DNA of 64,000 nucleotides from an uncultured Roseovarius sp. (GTDB lineage: Bacteria; Pseudomonadota; Alphaproteobacteria; Rhodobacterales; Rhodobacteraceae): NCBI GenBank assembly GCA_947496175.1, contig CANMBU010000001.1:744001-808000 (forward strand), read 5' to 3'. The notes below the pieces were generated by a model. That model worked only from the letters and a program-made list of their open reading frames with translations. It was not told the DNA's origin and did not search any database. Positions 25,959-36,365 of the stretch are shown one piece after another. The position numbers and the translations under genes are program-made. The number at the start of each line of letters is the position of its first letter. Position 1 is the stretch's first letter.

Positions 25959-28037
25959 TCAGGCCAGCCCCAGAATCTTGCGCCGTTTTTCAGCCCAGGC
26001 GTTGATCGCGATGTCAAAGGTCAAGGCCATGAACACCACCGAGAAGCCCAAGACGAAGTTCCATCCAAGGTTCGTGCCCGCGAGCGTCCGGCGCATCTCT
26101 TGGCCCAAATCTCGCGTACCGATGAACTCGGCGATGATCACCATGAAAAAGGCAAAGACGAGTGCCTGATTGAGACCCACCGCTATGGTCGGCATCGCCA
26201 GCGGCAACTGCACCTTGGTCAGCTTCTGCCAGCGTGTGGCGCCTGACATGTCAGCCGCTTCGGTAAGTTCCGGCGGCACGTTGCGCAAACCTTCAACCGT
26301 GTACCTCACAACGGGGACCATTGTGTAAATCAGGATCGAGATGATCACAGTCACAGGCGAGATGCCAAAGAGCATAACCGCGGGAAGCAGGTAGACGTAA
26401 GACGGAAAAGTCTGGAACGTGTCACAAAGCAGGATCATGACCCTGGCGCGCTTCTCCTTGCGCACCGCAAAAATCGCCATCGGCACACCAAAGGCGAGCG
26501 CGATAAAGGTCGCCATGAACACGGAGTGCAGTGTGAGCATGGCACGGTCCCAATACCCCAGCTGAGCGACGATGCAAAAGAAGACAAAAGCCAAAATGCC
26601 CGGTGTCACGCCGCCGAGACGATAGGCAATGGCGGTGACAGCAAGGATGACAGACAGCGTCGGCAAAAAGAGTAACGCCTTCTCCGTCGGGACAAGGAAA
26701 TAGTTGTTCACGACAAAGCGAATGGCATAGGTGGTTGCCTGGAGCCAATCCAGAGCTAGAAATGCCTTGATCGATTGATCGAATTCTCGCCCTTGTGACA
26801 AAGATTCCTTACGGTGAACTTCGTCTGCAACACCGGCAATCCAGGTTGGCAGATTGAATTCTGACATCGGGGACACCACCAATGGCACAGGATCCATGCC
26901 AGAAGCCATGCGCGACAAAACAAGGAACAGAACAAAAGCGGCAACGCCCAACAATGGTAGGAAGTTTCTCTGCCACCAAGGCGTGCCTTTTTCATAATGC
27001 TCAGGCTGTTTGACCACCCATGCCTTCGACAGCCGGTCCAAAACCACGGCCAAAAGCACGATCGTCACACCGATCTCAAAAGACCGGCCCAGTTTAAACG
27101 ACCCCATGGCCTCCAGAAGCTTAGCCCCAAGGCCTGGCATCCCGATGGCAGCTGTTAGAACCACCATCGCGAGGCAAAGCATGATGACCTGGTTAAGGCC
27201 CACAAGGATTTCTGTACGCGCGGAAGGCAGGTAAACATAGCGAAGCATCTGCCAGCGTGAACAACCGGCCATTTTCCCGGCTTCAACAACTTCAGGGGAC
27301 ACTTTCTTGAGACCCAATGTTGTCATGAGGATCATCGGCGGCAAAGAATAGGCAACCGTAGCCACGGTCGCTGCTGTTGGCCCAACTTTGAAGAAGATGA
27401 CGGCGGGCAGAAGATACGAGAAGAACGGCATCACCTGCATCACAAGTAGCAGGGGTTTCACGGTGTCTTCCACGCGTTTGGATTTCCAGCACCAGATACC
27501 AACCAAACCACCAATGACAAACCCAAGCGGCGCTGCGACCACGATCACGCTCATGGTTTCCATGGTCCATTTCCACTGACCAATCAGGGCGGCCCAGACA
27601 AATGTGCCACCTGCAAGCAGCGCCAGACGCCACCCGCCCAACGCATAACCCAGAATAGCAGCACCTGAGGCGATGACCGTCCATGGGACTGCTTCAAACC
27701 TCGGCCAGCGGGCGCGGCCATAGAGAATGTTGGCCACAGCATCGAGAACGAACTCCAGAATGCCGCTCAGAAACCGGGTGACGTGGATAAACCCAAGATC
27801 AAACGCGATGAGTTGAAACGCCGCATCAATCCAATCCCGCCACGGCAGCAACAGTACCTCGGGTATTCGCACCAGCCCGTCAGGCAGCCATGGCCGCAAA
27901 ACCGTGAGAAGTGCCGCAATACCAAGAAGCCCCCAGAACACGCGGCGCGCCACGGTCTGATCCTCAAGCATCGCGCGCAGGCCAGTGCCACGTTGTGCGG
28001 TTGCCTTAGGATCGGAGCTTGTGGCGATGTCAGCCAT
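25959..28037 (-). CDS. tmoW: TMAO/betaine-type ABC transporter permease with two fused permease domains (TmoW-like)
   Basis: This 692-aa membrane protein contains two ProW-like permease domains in tandem. Each has an EAA loop: EVVEAGKMAGCSRWQMLRYVYLPSA in the first half and ELTEAADMSGATRWQKLTKVQLPLA in the second. The fusion suggests that one chain forms the whole transmembrane channel. The ATG at 28037 overlaps the end of the ATPase gene by 8 bp; in-frame codons upstream are less likely. Position between the ATPase and tdm indicates TMAO import, though relatives move glycine betaine, choline or proline. Confidence 0.85.
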   Translation of the reverse strand: MADIATSSDPKATAQRGTGLRAMLEDQTVARRVFWGLLGIAALLTVLRPWLPDGLVRIPEVLLLPWRDWIDAAFQLIAFDLGFIHVTRFLSGILEFVLDAVANILYGRARWPRFEAVPWTVIASGAAILGYALGGWRLALLAGGTFVWAALIGQWKWTMETMSVIVVAAPLGFVIGGLVGIWCWKSKRVEDTVKPLLLVMQVMPFFSYLLPAVIFFKVGPTAATVATVAYSLPPMILMTTLGLKKVSPEVVEAGKMAGCSRWQMLRYVYLPSARTEILVGLNQVIMLCLAMVVLTAAIGMPGLGAKLLEAMGSFKLGRSFEIGVTIVLLAVVLDRLSKAWVVKQPEHYEKGTPWWQRNFLPLLGVAAFVLFLVLSRMASGMDPVPLVVSPMSEFNLPTWIAGVADEVHRKESLSQGREFDQSIKAFLALDWLQATTYAIRFVVNNYFLVPTEKALLFLPTLSVILAVTAIAYRLGGVTPGILAFVFFCIVAQLGYWDRAMLTLHSVFMATFIALAFGVPMAIFAVRKEKRARVMILLCDTFQTFPSYVYLLPAVMLFGISPVTVIISILIYTMVPVVRYTVEGLRNVPPELTEAADMSGATRWQKLTKVQLPLAMPTIAVGLNQALVFAFFMVIIAEFIGTRDLGQEMRRTLAGTNLGWNFVLGFSVVFMALTFDIAINAWAEKRRKILGLA

Positions 28038-29064
28038 CAGACGCATCTCCCAAGAGGAGATCCAGTGCCTTTTGGCGTGGCATGATCCCCGTGATCTTGC
28101 CATCTTTGTCCGCCACTGGCAGTTGATCTCTTTGATCATTCACCAACTGACGGGCCAGTTGCTGGATCGTGTGGTGGCCGGGGACGGGCTCTCCAATGAT
28201 CTCCGCGCCATTTACCGGCCCGGCCAAAACATTCGCGTGCACCACGCGCGCCTTTTCAATCTCTTCGGTAAACTTGCGGACATACGGCGTTTGAGGGTCG
28301 AGCACGATCTTGTCGGGTGTATCACATTGCTCAACCGCGCCATCCTTCATGATCGCAATCCGGTCAGCGAGGCGCAGGGCCTCATCAAAGTCATGGGTAA
28401 TAAAGACGATGGTCTTTCCCAGCATCTCCTGAAGACGCAGGAATTCGTCCTGCATCTCGCGACGGATAAGCGGATCAAGTGCCGAAAACGGCTCATCAAG
28501 GAACCAGATGTCGGGTTCAATCGCAAGACTTCGGGCGATGCCGACACGCTGTTGCTGGCCGCCTGAGAGTTCCCGAGGGAAATAGTCTTCACGGCCCTCC
28601 AGACCCACGAGGTTGATCACCTCCAGAGCCCGTTCGCGCCGCGTGTGTCTGTCTTGGCCGCGCATTTCCAAAGGAAACGCTATGTTTTCAAGAACCGTCC
28701 GGTGCGGCAGCAAACCGAATGACTGAAACACCATGCCCATTTTCGAGCGCCGGAGTTCAATCAACTCTTTCTCAGGCAGGGCCATGATGTCCTGCCCTTC
28801 GACCTCAATCGTGCCGCCCGTGATGTCATGCAGACGCGACAGGCAGCGCACCAGAGTGGATTTGCCCGATCCGGAAAGGCCCATAATGACAAGCATCTCA
28901 CCCCGGCCCACATCCACCGTCACATCCTTGACGCCAGCAATATAGCCGTCCGCCCGGATATCCTCATAGCTGCGCCCAGGCGACATTTGGGCGAGGTATT
29001 GCTTGGGGTTCGGGCCAAACAGTTTCCACGCATTACGACAGGAAATGACAGGGGCATCGGTCAT
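28030..29064 (-). CDS. tmoV: TMAO/betaine-type ABC transporter ATP-binding protein (TmoV-like)
   Basis: This 344-aa ProV/OpuAA-like ATPase has Walker A GLSGSGKST (about residues 62-70), the Q-loop MVFQSFGLLPHRTVLEN, the signature LSGGQQQRVGIARSLA, Walker B IWFLDEPFSALDP and a switch His (FITHDFDEA). The C-terminus has a short CBS-like tail (QLARQLVNDQRDQLPVADKDGKITGIMPR). It energises the fused permease next to it. The substrate-binding protein gene lies 116 bp upstream and the permease gene overlaps downstream, so all are one operon. Confidence 0.87.
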   Translation of the reverse strand: MTDAPVISCRNAWKLFGPNPKQYLAQMSPGRSYEDIRADGYIAGVKDVTVDVGRGEMLVIMGLSGSGKSTLVRCLSRLHDITGGTIEVEGQDIMALPEKELIELRRSKMGMVFQSFGLLPHRTVLENIAFPLEMRGQDRHTRRERALEVINLVGLEGREDYFPRELSGGQQQRVGIARSLAIEPDIWFLDEPFSALDPLIRREMQDEFLRLQEMLGKTIVFITHDFDEALRLADRIAIMKDGAVEQCDTPDKIVLDPQTPYVRKFTEEIEKARVVHANVLAGPVNGAEIIGEPVPGHHTIQQLARQLVNDQRDQLPVADKDGKITGIMPRQKALDLLLGDASDG

Positions 29065-29180
29065 TGGGCGGTTGGTCTCTTGTGTTAAATTTCAATTGGG
29101 CCAGCGGGTATCTTGGCCCCTAGACAAAAGACCCCTGCCAGATCCGAAGACCAGACAGGGGTGATACTCAGTCAGCTAGA

Positions 29181-30311
<1,131 letters not shown>

Positions 30312-30327
30312 TTAGGAATCAAACTGG

Positions 30328-31257
30328 ATGCTCAAAAATCGGGCTGCCTTGCCACGACTAGACTATTTATTGGCCTTCGAAGTGGCGGCCGAACTTGAGA
30401 GCTTTGCCGCAGCCGCCAAGCAGCTCAACGTCAGCGAAACCGCTGTCAGCCGTAAGATTCGCCTTTTGGAACAACACTATAAATGTGCATTGTTTGTGCG
30501 AGGACACAGATCCGTCACGCTCACCGAACAGGGTCGCAAACTACTGAATGGAATCACGCCCGCACTCAAAACGCTGGAACGTGTGTCGGCAGGCATGCTG
30601 AGTGAACGGGGTCGCAGTACCGTGCGCATGGCGGCGACGAACTCTGTTGCATCCCTCTGGTTAATGCCCCGCCTGCGCAAGTTCCGGCAAGCCAATCGTA
30701 ACGTGACCATAAGTCTTCTGGCCTCAGATCTCGATTCGGAATGCCTTTCTGAAGACGTCGATCTTGCGATTTTGCGCGGCGATGGGGAGTGGCCTGGATA
30801 TGACGCAAAGCTTCTGTTTGGCGAAACGGTTTATCCGGTCTGCGCACCTGGCTATCTCGACAACCATATTAACATCAAATCAGTTGACGAACTGACCAGT
30901 CACGCGCTGATTGAGGTGAGCAATAACCACACCGAATGGCTTAACTGGCAGACCTGGTTGTCCAGCAAGGGCGCAGACCCTGACAGTGTGAGGCATTCGA
31001 CATATGTAAACACCTATCCTTTGGCCATACAGGCTGCGATTGATGGGTTGGGTATTGCCCTTGGCTGGGGCCATCTGGTGGATCATCATTTGCGCGCAGG
31101 CAATTTGGTGAGACCCCTGAGAACCGAGCATGTGCGCACGCAGTCGGGATACTACTTGTTGCAAAAGCGGGGCGAGCGGCGTCGTGCGGAAAGCGATGTC
31201 GTGATACGCTGGCTGTTACAAGAAAGCGCTGAGCGCACACGATATGCGGCGGAATAA
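30328..31257 (+). CDS. LysR-family regulator divergent from the TMAO operon
   Basis: This 309-aa LTTR of the GcvA-like group has an HTH in LLAFEVAAELESFAAAAKQLNVSETAVSRKIRLLEQ (about residues 14-48). A substrate-binding domain from about residue 95 includes SVASLWLMPRLRKF and VDLAILRGDGEWPG, both typical of GcvA relatives. It starts 190 bp from tmoX on the opposite strand with a palindrome between them, so it is the likely regulator of tmoXVW-tdm. The inducer is not visible from the sequence. Confidence 0.87.
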   Translation: MLKNRAALPRLDYLLAFEVAAELESFAAAAKQLNVSETAVSRKIRLLEQHYKCALFVRGHRSVTLTEQGRKLLNGITPALKTLERVSAGMLSERGRSTVRMAATNSVASLWLMPRLRKFRQANRNVTISLLASDLDSECLSEDVDLAILRGDGEWPGYDAKLLFGETVYPVCAPGYLDNHINIKSVDELTSHALIEVSNNHTEWLNWQTWLSSKGADPDSVRHSTYVNTYPLAIQAAIDGLGIALGWGHLVDHHLRAGNLVRPLRTEHVRTQSGYYLLQKRGERRRAESDVVIRWLLQESAERTRYAAE

Positions 31258-31266
31258 CCCCCGCGC

Positions 31267-32193
31267 CTACGCACCAGCCGCAATCAACTCATCGACATGA
31301 ACCGCTGCGCTGGCCGATAGCGCGCGAAGGTCGTACCCCCCTTCCAGACAGGATACGACGCGGCTCTCGGCATGGGTATTTGCAATCTGACAGAGCCTGC
31401 GCGTGACCCAGGCAAAATCTTCTTCCAGAAAATTCAGATTGGCCAATGGATCATCTGCGTGCGCATCGAAACCCGCCGAGATAATCAACAACTCCGGCTT
31501 GAAGTCATTCAGTGCGGGAAATACAGCCCCTTCATAGGCTTGCCGAAATCCTGACCCACCAGTACCCGGGGCAAGCGGAATGTTCAGAATGTTATTGTGA
31601 TCGCCGGTCTCGCTCGCAGCTCCAGACCCAGGCCAGAGTGGCATTTGATGGGAGGAGACAAAAAGCGTGCGCGCTTCGGATCGCAAAAGATCCTGCGTGC
31701 CATTGCCGTGATGGACATCAAAATCAACAACTGACACGCGTGACAGACCATGGCGTTCCAAGGCATGTTTGGCGGCAATTGCAACGTTTCCGAAAAAACA
31801 AAAACCCATTGGCGTTTCGGTTTCGGCATGATGGCCCGGCGGGCGCATAGCGACAAAGGCATTTGTCGCATCACCAGACAGAACCATATCTACAGCCCTT
31901 ACCGCGCCACCGGCTGCATGAAGCGCGGCACTGACGGAACCGGGTGACATCCAGGTATCGGCGTCGAGTTGGTTAAACCCTTGAGCAGGCCCTGCGCTTT
32001 TTATCCGGTCAATGTAGTCTTGCGGGTGGCATAGCCTTAAATCCTCATCGGCCGCCTCCGGCGCATCCACTCGCAACACGTCCTTGGCTTCCATCGCAGG
32101 CAAAAGATGCTCCAGCCGTGCAACACGCTCAGGATGTCCATCCGGTGTGACATGCGACAAACTGCTGTCATGCGTGATCAGGGCCGTGGTCAT
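31267..32193 (-). CDS. Histone-deacetylase family protein (acetoin utilisation/acetylpolyamine deacetylase-like)
   Basis: This 308-aa arginase/deacetylase-fold enzyme has FVAMRPPGHHAETETPMGFCFF (about residues 113-134; the tandem His pair), VSVVDFDVHHGNGTQ (zinc ligands Asp and His) and ISAGFDAHADDPL (third zinc ligand). Bacterial members deacetylate acetylpolyamines or small amides rather than histones. It converges with the LysR gene with a 9-bp gap. It is divergent from the MscS gene about 100 bp away. Confidence 0.9.
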   Translation of the reverse strand: MTTALITHDSSLSHVTPDGHPERVARLEHLLPAMEAKDVLRVDAPEAADEDLRLCHPQDYIDRIKSAGPAQGFNQLDADTWMSPGSVSAALHAAGGAVRAVDMVLSGDATNAFVAMRPPGHHAETETPMGFCFFGNVAIAAKHALERHGLSRVSVVDFDVHHGNGTQDLLRSEARTLFVSSHQMPLWPGSGAASETGDHNNILNIPLAPGTGGSGFRQAYEGAVFPALNDFKPELLIISAGFDAHADDPLANLNFLEEDFAWVTRRLCQIANTHAESRVVSCLEGGYDLRALSASAAVHVDELIAAGA

Positions 32194-32296
32194 GTGCGGT
32201 GTGCCTTATTGAGATTGACGTGCGCACCCTATCGCTTTGCCCACATCTGTCCAGCCCCACCTTGTCGGCTTCCGAACAGCATGTCACAGTGACATC

Positions 32297-33682
32297 ATGG
32301 AAGAAGACGCTTCTACACAGGCAGAGGTTGCCTCACCCGCCGAAAGCACTGGCGCCGTTGTGGATACTGCAGGCACCGAGGAAGCCAAGGAAGTTGCGCT
32401 TGATCTCTGGTCTCAGGGGATCGACTTCATTTACGGTCTGTTGCGCCCCTGGAATGCCTATCAGATCGGAATTGCTGTCGGGCTGTTGGTTCTGGCCTTT
32501 TGTTTGACAAAGCTGTTCGGTCCGCGACTGCACGACTGGATGCGCACGCGCGAAGGCTGGCCCAAATGGCGCATGCGGTTTCTCGTTTTACTTCATCGGC
32601 GTTTGACGTTGATTTTCTTCGTCATTTTGATCTGGCCTGTCGTGTGGATGATGCAGGAAATTACCTGGCCAAGTCGAAGTTACATCGTCAGTATCATCGC
32701 CGGTCTGGCCAGCGCCTGGCTTGTCATTGCCATCGTCACGCGGCTGATCAGCAACGCGTTCGTACGAGGCGTCGTCCGCTATCTTGGCTGGGCTTGGGCC
32801 ACCGTTGTGATCCTTGATCTGTCCGAAGAGGTGCGCACCCTTCTGGACAGTGCCGCGCTAGAGCTTGGCGGCGTGCGTTTATCGGTCTGGTTGGTGCTTC
32901 AGGCCCTGGTGGTCATTGCAACACTGATGTTCCTCGCACGGTTCATTTCGACCACGTCTGCATCACGCATCAAAAACAACAAAGACATCTCGCCTTCGAT
33001 GCAGGTGCTCGCGGTCAAGTTTCTGCAAGTCCTGCTTTACGGAGCGGCCTTCTTCATCGGGCTGAAAGCCGTTGGTGTGGATCTGACCGGGCTTGCCGTG
33101 CTCTCAGGTGCGATTGGTGTGGGTCTGGGTTTCGGCCTTCAGAAGGTTGTCTCAAACCTCGTCTCAGGTGTGATCATCCTGCTCGACAAGTCCATCAAAC
33201 CCGGCGACGTGATCAGCCTTGGTGAAACCTTCGGCTGGATCAATTCTCTGGGTGCGCGTTATGTCAGCGTCGTCACGCGCGATGGTCGGGAATACCTCAT
33301 CCCCAACGAAGACCTGATCACGGGTCAGGTGGTGAACTGGTCGCATTCCAACGACTACGTCCGGCTCGATATATATTTCGGCACATCCTACGGCTGTGAT
33401 CCGCATGTGGTACGACGCATTGCGATCGACGCCGCCAAGAGCGTGGACCGTGTCCTAAGCTTCAAAGCGCCGGTCTGTCATATCGTGGGGTTCGGCGACA
33501 GCAGCGTTGATTACATCCTGCGTTTCTGGATCAGAGACCCAACAGGTGGGCTCACCAATATTCGCGGCAATGTCTATCTGGCGCTTTGGGACGCGTTTCA
33601 GGAACACGATATCTCTATTCCCTTCCCGCAGCGCGAAGTTCGTTTGCTGGGCGACGAAGATACACCGCCTGTCTCCGCATGA
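32297..33682 (+). CDS. Mechanosensitive ion channel, MscS family
   Basis: This 461-aa membrane protein has about five N-terminal membrane segments before the MscS core. TM3 and the gate helix read LAVLSGAIGVGLGFGLQKVV (Gly/Ala-rich packing), followed by SNLVSGVIILLDKSIKPGDVI and a beta domain (DGREYLIPNEDLITGQVVNWS). A cytoplasmic vestibule follows. It releases solutes during hypo-osmotic shock, which fits a cell importing compatible-solute-like amines. The ATG at 32297 is chosen because upstream in-frame codons lie in the divergent promoter. The SD is weak, so the start is uncertain. Confidence 0.88.
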   Translation: MEEDASTQAEVASPAESTGAVVDTAGTEEAKEVALDLWSQGIDFIYGLLRPWNAYQIGIAVGLLVLAFCLTKLFGPRLHDWMRTREGWPKWRMRFLVLLHRRLTLIFFVILIWPVVWMMQEITWPSRSYIVSIIAGLASAWLVIAIVTRLISNAFVRGVVRYLGWAWATVVILDLSEEVRTLLDSAALELGGVRLSVWLVLQALVVIATLMFLARFISTTSASRIKNNKDISPSMQVLAVKFLQVLLYGAAFFIGLKAVGVDLTGLAVLSGAIGVGLGFGLQKVVSNLVSGVIILLDKSIKPGDVISLGETFGWINSLGARYVSVVTRDGREYLIPNEDLITGQVVNWSHSNDYVRLDIYFGTSYGCDPHVVRRIAIDAAKSVDRVLSFKAPVCHIVGFGDSSVDYILRFWIRDPTGGLTNIRGNVYLALWDAFQEHDISIPFPQREVRLLGDEDTPPVSA

Positions 33683-33791
33683 TCACAACTCGGCGGATGC
33701 CTTGATCCTGTTATTGAAATGTCACTTTTGCATTGTTACGTTTGCCCTATGCCCAGCACCGGGGCGGACCGGTGAGCAAAGAAGGAGGACA

Positions 33792-33848
33792 ATGTCCTGT
33801 CTCTTACAGTTAATGCGGCAAAAACCGCAGACCCGGGCGCGGCTGTGA
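33792..33848 (+). CDS. Possible 18-codon leader ORF coupled to rsfS
   Basis: The best Shine-Dalgarno in this gap, AAGGAGGA (33782-33789), precedes ATG 33792, which opens an 18-codon ORF ending in TGA at 33846-33848. That TGA overlaps the GTG start of rsfS (GTGA at 33845-33848). Translation of the small ORF could deliver ribosomes to rsfS, whose GTG has no SD of its own. Alternatively rsfS starts at an unusual codon in its own frame near 33797. Confidence 0.45.
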   Translation: MSCLLQLMRQKPQTRARL

Positions 33849-34213
33849 CGGCGCCCAAAACAGCCGCAGACAGCGAAACGCAGCTGGCGCGCATCTTGAC
33901 GTCTCTCAGTGAAGACAAGGCCGAAGACATCGTGCAAATCGATCTGCGCGGAAAGTCTGCCATTGGCGACTTCATGATTGTGTGTTCGGGCCGGTCTACA
34001 CGTCAGGTTACGTCTATTGCTGAAAAGCTGGCGGATCGTCTGAAAACAGAGCTCGGGGTCCTAACCAAAATCGAAGGCAAGGATGCCGGCGACTGGGTAT
34101 TGATCGACACTGGCGATGTCATTGTTCACATCTTCCGGCCCGAAGTGCGGGAGTTCTATCAGCTTGAGAAGATGTGGCTGCCCGGTGACAAGACAGCCGC
34201 TGTCGAAAGCTGA
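33845..34213 (+). CDS. rsfS: Ribosome silencing factor RsfS
   Basis: This Iojap/RsfS protein (122 aa from GTG 33845) has DDIVQIDLRGKS-like and FMIVCSGRSTRQVTSIAEKL segments. It ends with the highly conserved GDWVLIDTGDVIVHIFRPEVREFYQLEKMW. It binds L14 on the 50S subunit and blocks joining with 30S in stationary phase or starvation. GTG 33845 lacks an SD; the frame stays open upstream, through a CTG at 33797, back to the SD region. rlmH follows directly, with its ATG at 34214 adjacent to the stop. Confidence 0.9.
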   Translation: MTAPKTAADSETQLARILTSLSEDKAEDIVQIDLRGKSAIGDFMIVCSGRSTRQVTSIAEKLADRLKTELGVLTKIEGKDAGDWVLIDTGDVIVHIFRPEVREFYQLEKMWLPGDKTAAVES

Positions 34214-34684
34214 ATGCGCATTCACATCTGTGCGGTGGGCCGCATGCGCCAAGGCCCGGAACGCGTGATGCTGGATGACTATATAGCCCGGTTTGAAAAA
34301 ACGGGCCGTTCGCTTGGCTTGGGCCCGGTGGCACTCCACGAGGTCGAGGACAAAAAAGGCATCGGCATGAAGGCCGAGGCGGAACTACTGCGTCGGACAT
34401 TTCCGGACCGAGTTCAGCTGGCCGTGCTGGATGAACGCGGCAAACTCATGACATCTCCTCAATTTGCTGACACTCTCGCCAATTGGCGCGACGACCGTCA
34501 AGCAGATGTAGCATTTGTCATTGGCGGTGCTGACGGTATCGACCCTGCTTTGCGTCAGAAAGCAGATTTCGCACTGTCTTTTGGCAAAATGGTCTGGCCG
34601 CATATGCTGGCCCGCGTAATGCTCTGCGAACAACTCTACCGCGCGGCCTCAATCCTCTCTGGTGCACCGTACCACCGCGCCTGA
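34214..34684 (+). CDS. rlmH: 23S rRNA pseudouridine-1915 N3-methyltransferase RlmH
   Basis: This 156-aa SPOUT methyltransferase starts MRIHICAVGRMRQGPERVMLDDYI. It carries VLDERGKLMTSPQFA, the knot segment ADVAFVIGGADGID, and the conserved C-terminal SFGKMVWPHMLARVMLCEQLYRAASILSGAPYHR. It methylates pseudouridine 1915 in helix 69 of the assembled ribosome. It lies immediately after rsfS, the usual bacterial pairing. Confidence 0.95.
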   Translation: MRIHICAVGRMRQGPERVMLDDYIARFEKTGRSLGLGPVALHEVEDKKGIGMKAEAELLRRTFPDRVQLAVLDERGKLMTSPQFADTLANWRDDRQADVAFVIGGADGIDPALRQKADFALSFGKMVWPHMLARVMLCEQLYRAASILSGAPYHRA

Positions 34685-34835
34685 CATGGGTATTTGTGAC
34701 AAGAAAGAAGTCCAAAACCTGCCTTTCTTCTGGCTAAAAATATCCTCGCCGAAGGCTCTGTCGCTTGCGTCAAGAAAACCGGTTCACGTACCGCAAAAGA
34801 CCGGCTAGAACGCAGGCCAAGTGGCAGGAGCAACG

Positions 34836-36365
34836 ATGAGCACACCCAAACCCGTTATCTTGTGTATTCTTGATGGCTGGGGCCTGCGCGAAGAACGTGA
34901 GGCCAACGCGCCGGTCTTGGCAAACACACCAACCATGGATCGTTTGTTCGCGACGAGTCCCAATGCCACGCTCCGCACGCATGGGCATGATGTGGGCCTA
35001 CCCGATGGGCAAATGGGCAATTCCGAAGTGGGGCACCTGAATATCGGTGCCGGGCGGGTTATCGAAATGGACCTACGCCGCATCGACCGCGCGATTGAGA
35101 CCGGCACTTTTGGCGAGCTGCCGGGCATCCTGCGTTTTATTGACAACCTCAAGGCCTCTGGTGGCACGGCGCATGTTTTGGGCGTGCTTTCCGATGGGGG
35201 CGTGCATTCGCATATCGGTCATATGATTGCCACGGCCAACGCGCTGACCAAACATGGCATCCCAGTCGCATTGCATGCCTTTACCGATGGGCGGGACGTG
35301 GCGCCTATCTCTGCCAAGATCTATCTCGAAGCCTTGCGCGCTGCCTTGCCGATGGGCGCTCGGGTCGCCACCGTTTCAGGACGCTACTATGCCATGGACC
35401 GTGACAATCGCTGGGACCGTGTGCAACTTGCTTATGAGGCGCTGGCCTTGGGGCAGGGATACACGGCGCAAACAGCCTCAGACGCCATCGACAATGCCTA
35501 TGCCAAGGGGCGCACGGATGAATTCATCAAACCGCGCGTTCTGGGGGACTATGGGGGCATGACCGACGGTGATGGCATACTGTGCCTCAATTTCCGCGCT
35601 GACCGAGCCCGCGAAATCCTGGCGGCCTTCGCCGATCCAGAGTTTTCACATTTCCCAACAGGACCGCGCCCGAAGTTTGCAGCGATTAGCGGTTTTACAG
35701 AGTATTCACGCAAACATAGCGCATATATGGACTGCATCTTCCCCGATGAGCAGCCTGTTAACACGTTAAGTTCGTGGGTGGCGCAGCATGGCAGAACTCA
35801 GTTTCATACAGCGGAAACTGAGAAATACCCCCATGTGACATTCTTTCTGGCCGGTGGTCGCGAAGCGCCCGAAAAGGGCGAGGATCGTTATGTCGCGCCA
35901 TCGCCCAAAGTTGCCACTTATGATTTGCAACCCGAGATGTCGGCGGCGGACGTGACACGGCACCTGATCGAAGCCATCAATGCGCAATACGATCTGATTG
36001 TGGTGAACTACGCCAATCCTGATATGGTCGGTCATACGGGTGATCTTGAGGCAGCTATGAAAGCTTGTGAAGCTGTTGATCAAGGGATAGCGCAAGTTCT
36101 TCGGACGCTCGAGCAGACAGGGGGCGCGATGATCATTACGGCCGACCACGGGAATTGTGAGACAATGGTCGACCCGGTCACAGGTGAGCCGCACACGGCA
36201 CATACGACAAACCTTGTGCCGGTGATCCTGGTTGGCGGACCAGATGGTGTAAAGCTGCGCGATGGCGGGCGCTTGGCGGATCTTGCACCCAGTGTGCTGG
36301 AACTGATGCAGTTGCCGAAACCACCCGAAATGACTGGTGAGAGCCTTTTGATATGCGCGGACTGA
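34836..36365 (+). CDS. gpmI: 2,3-bisphosphoglycerate-independent phosphoglycerate mutase
   Basis: This 509-aa alkaline-phosphatase-superfamily enzyme has Asp13 (CILDGWG) and the phosphoserine nucleophile Ser63 in GQMGNSEVGHLNIGAG. The segments LHAFTDGRDVAPIS, CLNFRADRAREI, VVNYANPDMVGHTGD and ITADHGNCETM supply the Mn sites. It interconverts 3- and 2-phosphoglycerate. CAGGAG just before the ATG at 34836 sets the start. Its 3' end overlaps the start of the EnvC-like gene by 13 bp. Confidence 0.95.
   Translation: MSTPKPVILCILDGWGLREEREANAPVLANTPTMDRLFATSPNATLRTHGHDVGLPDGQMGNSEVGHLNIGAGRVIEMDLRRIDRAIETGTFGELPGILRFIDNLKASGGTAHVLGVLSDGGVHSHIGHMIATANALTKHGIPVALHAFTDGRDVAPISAKIYLEALRAALPMGARVATVSGRYYAMDRDNRWDRVQLAYEALALGQGYTAQTASDAIDNAYAKGRTDEFIKPRVLGDYGGMTDGDGILCLNFRADRAREILAAFADPEFSHFPTGPRPKFAAISGFTEYSRKHSAYMDCIFPDEQPVNTLSSWVAQHGRTQFHTAETEKYPHVTFFLAGGREAPEKGEDRYVAPSPKVATYDLQPEMSAADVTRHLIEAINAQYDLIVVNYANPDMVGHTGDLEAAMKACEAVDQGIAQVLRTLEQTGGAMIITADHGNCETMVDPVTGEPHTAHTTNLVPVILVGGPDGVKLRDGGRLADLAPSVLELMQLPKPPEMTGESLLICAD

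Noticed and set aside
34727..34775. TTCTTCTGGCTAAAAATATCCTC sequence before gpmI, like roseobacter terminator remnants
   Set aside because: The T-run is on the minus strand while flanking genes are plus-strand and the stem is short. It is too weak to call a terminator.
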